In this document: positions 1 through 5,788 of the stretch, one piece after another | How positions within the stretch are numbered: position 1 is the stretch's first letter | Layout of the letters: each line of letters begins with the position of its first letter | Origin: Thiobacillaceae bacterium | GTDB taxonomy: Bacteria; Pseudomonadota; Gammaproteobacteria; Burkholderiales; Thiobacillaceae | DNA: 16,219 bases | Direction of reading: 5' to 3' | NCBI GenBank assembly: GCA_024643305.1 | Contig: JAHENE010000014.1 | Span: forward strand, 1 to 16,219 | Made by a program: the position numbers and the translations under genes | The notes under the pieces: generated by a model | The model's database searches: none | The model's input: only the letters and a program-made list of their open reading frames with translations | What the model was told of the DNA's origin: nothing

Positions 1-1
1 T

Positions 2-277
2 AAGCATCCAAGGCGGGTGGAGGTTGAATGGGAAGACGAGAATGCAGCCAAAGTGACGGTGACCGCCATTTTCCTGCCCCTGACAAGAGGCGGCCAGAAT
101 GTATCAAGCAACCTGTTGTTGCCGCACTCGGCGTATTTGCTGGGGCGGGTGATGTCGCTTCACGATGACGGCACACAGTATCGCCTGAAGCTGGGTGAAG
201 TCATTGAAACACACGAGTCCTGGCTAAGAGTCGAATTCGATGTCCTTTCGAGGCTGACTACAGAAAACTCGGTTTGA
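2..277 (+). CDS. 3' end of an unrecognised gene (partial, cut by window edge)
   Basis: The reading frame is open from the left edge (first full codon at position 2) to the TGA at 275-277, so this is probably the C-terminal 91 residues of a longer protein. A GTG at 17 is an internal start possibility, but no ribosome binding site precedes it. The segment is rich in beta-prone residues. It begins with a basic stretch and contains an N-V-S-S-N-L-L-L run that loosely recalls the second PilZ motif. The glycine expected in that motif is missing, so a PilZ assignment is only a guess. It ends exactly where the convergent minus-strand gene ends, with no spacer. Confidence 0.55.
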   Translation, partial: KHPRRVEVEWEDENAAKVTVTAIFLPLTRGGQNVSSNLLLPHSAYLLGRVMSLHDDGTQYRLKLGEVIETHESWLRVEFDVLSRLTTENSV

Positions 278-586
278 TCAATGCATGCCTGATCCCGGTT
301 TCTTCCGGGTGACCTTGATGGTTTTAGCCGGTTCAGGCTGATCGGGATAAACCGGTTTCGACTGGCTTAGGCCCAGTGCATCGCCCAGTTCGCGTTCGCG
401 TGCGGCGATCAGTTCAAAGCAGCCTTTGATTTGTTCCACTGTATCGTCAGAGAGAAATCCTGAGGTTCCCGAGCGGGGTGTCGCATCACGCACGACACTG
501 GCCAAGGTTTTGCGCATGGCGCGCAGAATGCGCTGTTCCACGCTCATTTCTTTGGCTGCGAGTTCCTTGATCTGGTCTTCAGTCAT
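278..586 (-). CDS. Conserved-looking 102-aa protein of unknown function
   Basis: I do not recognise this family. The ATG at 586 is preceded by AAGGAAAC at good spacing, and the gene begins 17 nt after the stop of the HTH-ferredoxin-FNR gene, so the two are very likely cotranscribed. The first 65 residues look alpha-helical and carry a basic central stretch (around residues 20-34). The last 35 residues are proline- and lysine-rich and probably disordered, ending in a Lys-Lys-containing tail. There is one cysteine and no membrane segment or signal peptide, so it should be a small soluble cytoplasmic protein. Its basic character could fit nucleic-acid or protein binding, but nothing seen proves this. 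Confidence 0.7.
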   Translation of the reverse strand: MTEDQIKELAAKEMSVEQRILRAMRKTLASVVRDATPRSGTSGFLSDDTVEQIKGCFELIAARERELGDALGLSQSKPVYPDQPEPAKTIKVTRKKPGSGMH

Positions 587-603
587 TATCTGTTTCCTTT
601 GAG

Positions 604-2082
604 TTACACCACTATCGGGGTGAGTTGGGATTTCGAAAACCCTGCCGCCATGAGTTGCGACATGGCAGGGGCAATATAGTCTTCAGGGCCGGCAAGGTAG
701 ACTTCAAACCGCCTTGTCCTGGGGAAATTGTCTAACAGCTTTTCCACTACTTGTGCGGTGCCGGCTTGGGCTGATGCAGCGCCATCCATGGAAACGGGCA
801 GATAGTGGAAGTTTTCCAGTGCATCGTCCCAGGCCCGGCACAGGTTGTTCATGTAGTGACCATCTGCTGCGGAAGCGCCCCACGCCAGCACCATATCGTC
901 GTTTGATTCGCGGGCCATGCTGTGCTCCAGCAAGCTTTTGATAGGGGCAAAGCCCCGGTCGAAGGCGATGAAGAGGCTGCTGTTTTGCGCATCATCATTA
1001 AACAGGTAATCCCCCCAGGGGCCGTAGACTGTGATGTTTTCACCGGGTTTGAGCCCGTTCCATACCTTTTCGCCGAAAGTCCCGCCCAGCCCGCGCTCGA
1101 TATGAAACTGCAGGTCCCGGTCATTGCAAGGGCAACTGGCAATGGGGAATTCGCCTGAACCGGCATTTACGTACCCAAGGGTGACGCTCTGCCCTGCGAG
1201 GAAACGCAACCGGTGGCTGCGAGGCGTTTGCAGGTGCAACATCATCATGCTGTTGTTCAGTGGAGTAAGCGCCTTCACGCGTGCGGTCAATTGCTGCCTG
1301 GGAATGTCGCTGGCAGAGGTGGCTTCCAGCGCCTCGATGGTGAGGTCGCTCACTGCAGTATGGCAGCACATGAGGGTATAGCCCTGCTGCTTTTCAGGGT
1401 CGGACAGCACGTAGTCAGAGTGACGGGTTCGCATGACCTGGCCTGAAATCACCCGTGCCTTGCACAGGCCGCAATTGCCACTGCTGCAGCCATAGTTCAG
1501 GGCAAGCCCAGCCTTTAATGCGGCTTCGAGCAGGGTGTCGTTGCCCTCAATGAAGAAATCCCGGCCTGAGGGCTGCAGGCTGACATGGGCGGACATGACC
1601 TTGAGCATAGCATCCATCACTGCCAGGGAATCTGGCTTTTGTTCTTCCCCCAGCACTTGCCGCAATTCACGCTCCAGCCATTGATCCAACTTGTCGAGCG
1701 TGGATTTTGCGGCGGGCGAAGATTCAGCCAGTTCATGGATACGGTCTTGTAGCCCCACGACCAGCGTGTGGTAGTGCTGCAGGTGCTGCTTTATGTCGTT
1801 GAGTTCCATGCCCTGCTCGAACAAGCGTTCAGCCAACACTTCCTTGGCGGGCAGGGCGTGGTCCATGATCCTGCGGCGGAAGGCCTCCTCTTTGATTTTG
1901 CGCGTCTGTTCGAAAAGGCCGCTTTCCTCCAGTTTGAGGTCTGGGTAAAGCTGCAGCAGTTCATCCGTGGAAATGGTGCCGTCAAAGGAGTGCAGCCCAC
2001 CATCCTTGATGCGTTTTTGCAGCGTGGCGCGCGAGATGCCGATCAGTTTGGCGGCACGGGAGAGGGCGAGTTGCTGGGGCAT
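604..2082 (-). CDS. HTH / [2Fe-2S] ferredoxin / FNR-like fusion protein
   Basis: A 492-residue three-part protein. Residues about 7-30 form a Fis/excisionase-like helix-turn-helix (S-R-A-A-K-L-I-G-I-S-R-A-T), followed by a helical linker (about 55-165). Residues about 170-250 are a plant-type [2Fe-2S] ferredoxin with C199-x4-C204-x2-C207 and the last ligand at C239 or C240. Residues about 263-490 resemble ferredoxin-NAD(P)H reductases: a beta-barrel with F-P-I-A-S in the flavin-binding position, G-P-W-G-D-Y, and a C-terminal Y-L-A-G-P-E-D. The usual G-G-T-G-I-A-P nucleotide motif is replaced by F-D-R-G-F-A-P, and the Cys of the usual C-G-P-P motif is Ala, so NAD(P)H use is doubtful. The frame also opens at a TTG at 2115, but that codon has no Shine-Dalgarno and lies only 5 nt past the upstream stop. 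I chose the ATG at 2082 although its ribosome binding site is weak too. It lies 38 nt after the dioxygenase gene. Confidence 0.85.
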   Translation of the reverse strand: MPQQLALSRAAKLIGISRATLQKRIKDGGLHSFDGTISTDELLQLYPDLKLEESGLFEQTRKIKEEAFRRRIMDHALPAKEVLAERLFEQGMELNDIKQHLQHYHTLVVGLQDRIHELAESSPAAKSTLDKLDQWLERELRQVLGEEQKPDSLAVMDAMLKVMSAHVSLQPSGRDFFIEGNDTLLEAALKAGLALNYGCSSGNCGLCKARVISGQVMRTRHSDYVLSDPEKQQGYTLMCCHTAVSDLTIEALEATSASDIPRQQLTARVKALTPLNNSMMMLHLQTPRSHRLRFLAGQSVTLGYVNAGSGEFPIASCPCNDRDLQFHIERGLGGTFGEKVWNGLKPGENITVYGPWGDYLFNDDAQNSSLFIAFDRGFAPIKSLLEHSMARESNDDMVLAWGASAADGHYMNNLCRAWDDALENFHYLPVSMDGAASAQAGTAQVVEKLLDNFPRTRRFEVYLAGPEDYIAPAMSQLMAAGFSKSQLTPIVV

Positions 2083-2120
2083 TTCGGAGTGGCGGCAGCT
2101 TGGTCGGCTAGGCAAACATA

Positions 2121-3002
2121 TCAGGTTTGACTGATGCGATCATAGTAGCGGGCCCGGTACATGATGCGCTTGTGATCCGGGGAGTCAACAAAGCCGGTAC
2201 GGTCATGCAGCACGTTGTTGCAGAGCAGGCCCATGCCCGCCTCAAGCCGGTGCTGGAATTTCCATGGCAGATTTTGTGCCAGCAGGTTTGCGATGGCGGC
2301 AACCGCAGCTTGCGTGGCAGCATCCTGTTTCCATGCAATGGAGCGCGTGCGAGCGGTGTAGCGCATGTGTAGTTGGCCTGTAGGCAGCGTGGAAAATACA
2401 GGTCCTGTTTCTTCGGCACGTGCAATGCCGTTTTCGTCCATGCGAGGCGGGATGGACATGGCATCTTCCTGCATCAGGGCGCGGATATGATCCGGGTTTT
2501 CATCACGCAGGAGCAGATAAACCATTTCGTGATCCAGTATCGCATTGGCCCCGCCTTCGGCCGCCGGTGCGGCGCAATGCAACATCATGCCAAGAATCTG
2601 ACGATCTGGCCTGTTGTAGTAGCCGTCGGTATGCCAGCGGATGGGACGGTCGGTATAGGGTATGAATTCACCCTTTCTTTCGCCGTCCTCTGCTACTGTC
2701 AGGGTGGTGATGTCGTCCTCGTCCGACATCAAGTTGGCGTCAAGATGTGCCAGACCAAACTGTCTGCCCAGCATGCGCGGGATATCCTTGTCCTCGCCCA
2801 TATCCGGGCCAGCATAAATCGCCATATTGGTCTTGCGGCAGCGTTCGTGCAGAGCATCGTGTTCTGCTGCTGTCAGGGCCTTGGGGTTGGCGATTTCCAC
2901 CACCAGTTCTTCCACCCGCTGCGGATAATCTCGCAACTTGGTTTCGCGCCAGGCCGGATAGGCGTGGCTGCCGGGATGAAAAGGACTGTCCGCGGGGATC
3001 AT
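2121..3002 (-). CDS. TauD/TfdA-family Fe(II)/2-oxoglutarate-dependent dioxygenase
   Basis: A 293-residue protein of usual length for the family, which couples oxidative decarboxylation of 2-oxoglutarate to hydroxylation or cleavage of a substrate. The iron-binding facial triad is visible: H124-x-D126 in R-W-H-T-D-G-Y-Y-N, and the distal H266 in N-N-V-L-H-D-R-T-G-F. Arginines at 279-285 are positioned to hold the 2-oxoglutarate carboxylate. The substrate cannot be read from the sequence. Taurine or another sulfonate would suit a sulfur-metabolism locus, but no transporter or sulfonate gene is present. The ATG overlaps the TGA of the 191-aa gene (TGATG), which indicates translational coupling. 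Confidence 0.88.
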   Translation of the reverse strand: MIPADSPFHPGSHAYPAWRETKLRDYPQRVEELVVEIANPKALTAAEHDALHERCRKTNMAIYAGPDMGEDKDIPRMLGRQFGLAHLDANLMSDEDDITTLTVAEDGERKGEFIPYTDRPIRWHTDGYYNRPDRQILGMMLHCAAPAAEGGANAILDHEMVYLLLRDENPDHIRALMQEDAMSIPPRMDENGIARAEETGPVFSTLPTGQLHMRYTARTRSIAWKQDAATQAAVAAIANLLAQNLPWKFQHRLEAGMGLLCNNVLHDRTGFVDSPDHKRIMYRARYYDRISQT

Positions 3003-3577
3003 CAGCCTTCGTATCTCGGGTAAAAGGCCTCGACCTGCTTTTTGATCGGGCTGATGAAGGCAGGGGCCTCGATCTCGATGATCTGGTCGGCGATCCAGGA
3101 CTGGTCGCGCGCTTCCATGACTTCATGGATGCAGTTGGCCAGATAACGCTTGACAACGAAATCTGGATTTTCTGGATCGAAATCAAAACCGGCGTAATCG
3201 GCCCAGCGCTGGTTGAACTTGTTGAGGATGGCCTCGACATAAGGGTGATCAGGGTCGCCCATGACGGTATGGATGTTGTCTTCCAGAATTTCCGCCATTT
3301 TTACGCCCAGCGCGCCGATGAGTTCGGCGCGTTCTTCGTCGTCGATGCGTCCGTGCACCATGCGGTCCACCATGTGCACCATGTAGGCGATGAGTTCGGC
3401 CAGCAGGGTGAAGCCGCGTTGCGGCGTAATGATGTCGTAGTCAGCGTTGGACAGATTGATGACCGCCTTGTCCGCCAGTTTCCAAACCGTAACGGCAATG
3501 GCCGAAGCCTGGTCCTGTGGACCTCTGCCATCTTCGCCTTCCCGGAACCAGCTGGTTTTTACGCGTATGCCGCTCAT
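3002..3577 (-). CDS. 191-aa conserved-looking protein of unknown function
   Basis: I do not recognise the family. The start is well supported: AAGGA lies 8 nt before the ATG at 3577, and the gene follows the sulfurtransferase stop by 16 nt. The protein is acidic and mostly helical. It has a Met/His-rich segment near residues 64-76 (M-V-H-M-V-D-R-M-V-H-G-R) and a single cysteine, in C-I-H-E-V-M-E at about residue 149. The clustered His, Met and Glu residues could bind a metal, but this is speculation. There is no signal peptide or transmembrane helix. It is coupled by a 1-nt overlap to the dioxygenase gene, so the two products may act together. Confidence 0.8.
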   Translation of the reverse strand: MSGIRVKTSWFREGEDGRGPQDQASAIAVTVWKLADKAVINLSNADYDIITPQRGFTLLAELIAYMVHMVDRMVHGRIDDEERAELIGALGVKMAEILEDNIHTVMGDPDHPYVEAILNKFNQRWADYAGFDFDPENPDFVVKRYLANCIHEVMEARDQSWIADQIIEIEAPAFISPIKKQVEAFYPRYEG

Positions 3578-3593
3578 GGTGATTTCCTTTTCG

Positions 3594-4445
3594 CTATTCT
3601 CCGGTTGCCACGGGGCGTGACGGATCGGTGATCCACTCGCTCCAGGAACCGGGATAAAGGCGCGAACCGGACAGGCCGGCCGCTTCCATTGCCAGTACGT
3701 TGTGGCAGGCGGTGACGCCGGAGCCGCACATATGTATGACTTGATGAGGCGCTGCGCCCTTTAGCAATGCCTGGTACTGTTCGCGCAGTGCTTCAGGCGC
3801 CAGGAAAGTGCCGTCAAAGTCGAGATTTTCCTCGAACGGCCAGTTGACGGCACCCGGCACGTGGCCGGCAACCGGATCAAAAGGCTCATATTCGCCTGAA
3901 AAGCGACGGTCCGGGCGGGCATCGATCAGATGCGTTCCTTTTTGTTTCAAGGACTCCGCGACTTCCTCAGTGCTTACCCATTGGCTGCGCTCGGGCAGGC
4001 ACGCGCACGAGGCGTGATGTACATCCACCGGCGCTTCCTTGGCGATGGGCCGCTTTTCCCGCTGCCACTTGGGAAAGCCTCCGTCCAGAAGTGCGACATC
4101 AGGATGCCCAAGCCAGCGCAGCAACCACCACATACGGGCAGCCATGGAACCAAAACTATCGTCATACACCACGACTTGACGGTTGATGCCCACGCCCCAG
4201 TGGCAGAGCTTTTCCGTCAGCACCCTGGGGTCGGGTAGGGGATGACGTCCGGTACTGGCGCCGATGGGGCTGGCGAGGTCGTCATCCATGTGCACATAGT
4301 GTGCGCCTGGTATATGGCCCTCGTCATAGGCGCGGCGTCCGCCTTCAGGGTCGGTCAACGCAAACCGGCAGTCAAAAACGACCCAGTTTGGGTTGCCCAG
4401 TTGGGTGGCCAGTTCCTGCGTGGAAATCAGGGTGGTGTAGCTCAT
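3594..4445 (-). CDS. sseA: Two-domain rhodanese-type sulfurtransferase (3-mercaptopyruvate sulfurtransferase family)
   Basis: A 283-residue tandem rhodanese. The N-terminal non-catalytic domain covers about residues 5-135 and the catalytic domain about 155-278. The active-site loop is C240-G-S-G-V-T-A, the form typical of 3-mercaptopyruvate sulfurtransferases (SseA) rather than the C-R-K-G-V/T loop of thiosulfate sulfurtransferases. Such enzymes carry a cysteine persulfide and pass sulfane sulfur to thiol acceptors in the cytoplasm. The start at 4445 (M-S-Y-T-T-L-I-S) matches where the fold begins. A possible 12-residue upstream extension runs into the hairpin preceding the gene and is unlikely. 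Its position beside a dsr locus suggests a role in sulfur mobilisation or relay, but the substrate is inferred from the loop only. Confidence 0.9.
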   Translation of the reverse strand: MSYTTLISTQELATQLGNPNWVVFDCRFALTDPEGGRRAYDEGHIPGAHYVHMDDDLASPIGASTGRHPLPDPRVLTEKLCHWGVGINRQVVVYDDSFGSMAARMWWLLRWLGHPDVALLDGGFPKWQREKRPIAKEAPVDVHHASCACLPERSQWVSTEEVAESLKQKGTHLIDARPDRRFSGEYEPFDPVAGHVPGAVNWPFEENLDFDGTFLAPEALREQYQALLKGAAPHQVIHMCGSGVTACHNVLAMEAAGLSGSRLYPGSWSEWITDPSRPVATGE

Positions 4446-4468
4446 GTGCTTTCGTGTAGATGGGAAAG

Positions 4469-4494
4469 AAATCGCCCGCACATGCGGGCGATTT
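4469..4494 (-). terminator. Hairpin with T-rich tail between the DsrC-like gene and the sulfurtransferase gene
   Basis: The arms AAATCGCCCGC and GCGGGCGATTT form an 11-bp perfect stem around a 4-nt loop. On the minus strand the stem runs into a T/C-rich tract (TTTCTTTCCC). It lies 25 nt after the stop of the DsrC-like gene and 23 nt before the sulfurtransferase start. It most likely ends the upstream minus-strand unit, making the 4445-278 gene string separately transcribed or attenuated. No clear sigma-70 promoter is seen in the short gap that follows. Confidence 0.6.
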
Positions 4495-4499
4495 TCCTG

Positions 4500-4515
4500 G
4501 GCTGGCTTGCCAGCC
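4500..4515. other. Second short hairpin beside the terminator
   Basis: GGCTGGC and GCCAGCC form a perfect 7-bp stem with a 2-nt TT core, extendable by a G-U and a T-A pair. It starts 4 nt past the DsrC-like stop codon, so the transcript would fold two hairpins in tandem before the sulfurtransferase gene. Tandem hairpins of this kind can act in termination or in protecting the 3' end of an mRNA. Confidence 0.5.
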
Positions 4516-4519
4516 TAGA

Positions 4520-4852
4520 TCAATAGCCGCCCTTGCCGTAGGGCTTGGGCAGGCCGGCGATGCGTACGGCCTGACGGGCTGGCTGATTGGGAAACAACGT
4601 GTAAAGGAGGGTTTTCCAGTCCTTGCTGCCGTCCTCTTCCTTCAGCGCGATCAGCATGTTGCGGAAGTTGGGGGTCTGACCTTCCTGCTTGTACTGGTCA
4701 CGCAGCCAGTTGATGACGAACCAATGGTCATCGGTCAGGGTGATTTTTTCCTTTTCTGCCAGGATGGAGCAAATCTCGTCGTCGTAAACAGGCTCCAGCA
4801 GAAAGTCCTCTTCGCCAGTTTCCAGTTCTTCGCCGTTATACATGACACCCAT
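4520..4852 (-). CDS. DsrC/TusE-family protein lacking both catalytic cysteines (RspA-like)
   Basis: A 110-residue protein clearly homologous to DsrC: it shares the D-D-H-W-x-V-I-N-x-L-R-x-Q-Y core and the C-terminal I-A-G-L-P-K-P arm. Functional DsrC carries CysB in Q-A-C-K-I-A-G and CysA as the penultimate residue. Here these positions are Val96 (Q-A-V-R-I-A-G) and Lys107 (Y-G-K-G-G-Y), so it cannot form the DsrC trisulfide or accept persulfide sulfur at those sites. Cysteine-free DsrC relatives have been grouped as RspA, proposed to be regulatory. The ATG at 4852 has AGGAG at 7-nt spacing; a second ATG lies three codons in. It follows the Cas6-like gene by 34 nt and is probably in the same transcript. 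Confidence 0.9.
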   Translation of the reverse strand: MGVMYNGEELETGEEDFLLEPVYDDEICSILAEKEKITLTDDHWFVINWLRDQYKQEGQTPNFRNMLIALKEEDGSKDWKTLLYTLFPNQPARQAVRIAGLPKPYGKGGY

Positions 4853-4886
4853 GTTTTTTCTCCTATAAGGTTGTTGAACAAAAAAG

Positions 4887-5489
4887 TTAAACCGAATCGA
4901 TCGCGCCGACTGCGGTAATGGATTTGTGCGGGATAAAAATGCCACACCCAAGCTTGCGATGCAAACCCAGTCCCTGCTGCTGTACACGAATGGCATGTTC
5001 GATGGGTAGACCGTGCAGCATCAGGCTGTAGCCGGTCGCTATTTTCGCACCATCAAAGAACTTTTGGGGCCTGCCACATATGAAGCGAGTGTTGATGTTC
5101 ATGGAGTCAAGCTGACTGATGACATCGCGCGTGAATGCATGCTCGTCCTCACTGCCAGTAGAGACGGTGTGGGCATACAGGGGGGTATGTTGGGTAAGCG
5201 GCTTGATCTTGCTGGCGCCTAGCGTGAAGCGGTGGCCGCCGGCGGTAAATGAGTGCCCACTCAACCGGGCAAGATCGTCCAGGCGCGACGCCGGGCTACG
5301 CACCACCAGCTTGGTCCGACGATTCAGGATCATTTCTCCGCCACCAGTATCCGCGCCCTGTATGGGGTGGATGCCCAAAGCTTCTTCATCGGCCAGCCAG
5401 GGGGCGATAGAAAGCAGACCCTGATATAGCACCCAGGCGTGATCAAGGGGGAGCGCATCCCCTTTCAATTCAAACTGAATATCCGACAC
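4887..5489 (-). CDS. Stand-alone Cas6/Cmx6-type CRISPR RNA endonuclease homologue
   Basis: A 200-residue protein resembling the Cas6 variant Cmx6 of the MYXAN-type CRISPR systems. Visible family traits, in order: an N-terminal beta strand then L-P-L-D-H (H17); I-A-P-W-L and G-I-H-P-I; an N-R-R-T-K-L strand leading into R-S-P; T-P-L-Y-A-H; an I-C-G-R segment; and the C-terminal glycine-rich loop G-L-G-L-H-R-K-L-G-C-G followed by F-I-P-H-K. In Cas6 enzymes this loop contacts crRNA repeat hairpins. The frame is open further upstream, but the alignable fold begins at the GTG at 5489, 50 nt past the stop of the 82-aa gene. No good ribosome binding site precedes it, so the start is uncertain. No cas genes or repeat array are seen in the window. 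Whether it still cleaves RNA is unknown. Confidence 0.78.
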   Translation of the reverse strand: MSDIQFELKGDALPLDHAWVLYQGLLSIAPWLADEEALGIHPIQGADTGGGEMILNRRTKLVVRSPASRLDDLARLSGHSFTAGGHRFTLGASKIKPLTQHTPLYAHTVSTGSEDEHAFTRDVISQLDSMNINTRFICGRPQKFFDGAKIATGYSLMLHGLPIEHAIRVQQQGLGLHRKLGCGIFIPHKSITAVGAIDSV

Positions 5490-5539
5490 GGCGGAGATAT
5501 CGATGTCCTTGGCCTCCGCGTGGTCTTCATATAGCCAGC

Positions 5540-5788
5540 CTATTTGGATTCTCCTTCGTCGCTGGTACTGGCCTGGCCTTCGTGTTCGTTGGCCCAGTCC
5601 AGCATGGCCTGCCCCCAAACGCGCGCAGTATGCGGGTCAATGTCGAAAATGGTGAAGCGCTTGATTTCACGAATGCGAATCCGCATGGTGACGTAGTCTG
5701 CCCGATGTGTGACGTGCTGGAGCTCGATTTCCTGCCGATATGGTGAGGCAGTAAATTTTTCCAGGCTGTTGATCTCGATTTCATCCAT
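5540..5788 (-). CDS. Small 82-aa protein of unknown function
   Basis: I do not recognise this family. It is the first gene of the minus-strand unit divergent from dsrA and is followed by the Cas6-like gene. The N-terminal half is beta-prone and alternates charged and hydrophobic residues (around residues 18-50). A predicted helix (about 54-68) follows, then an acidic, serine-rich tail. It has no cysteine, signal peptide or membrane segment. The ATG at 5788 lacks a clear Shine-Dalgarno. The reading frame and its promoter-proximal position support it as real. Its job cannot be told from the sequence; a partner of the Cas6-like protein is possible from gene order alone. Confidence 0.7.
   Translation of the reverse strand: MDEIEINSLEKFTASPYRQEIELQHVTHRADYVTMRIRIREIKRFTIFDIDPHTARVWGQAMLDWANEHEGQASTSDEGESK

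Noticed and set aside
2083..2115. TTG start for the HTH-ferredoxin-FNR protein
   Set aside because: No Shine-Dalgarno precedes it and it lies immediately after the upstream stop. The HTH segment begins well after the ATG at 2082.
2373..3631. + strand open frames at 2373-3023 and 2747-3631
   Set aside because: They are antisense to the dioxygenase and 191-aa genes, which have ribosome binding sites, overlapping stop/start coupling and recognisable motifs.
5490..5618. Longer Cas6-like protein starting at 5618
   Set aside because: The extra 43 residues overlap the end of the 82-aa gene in another frame, have low-complexity Arg/Gly/Gln content, and lie outside the Cas6 fold.
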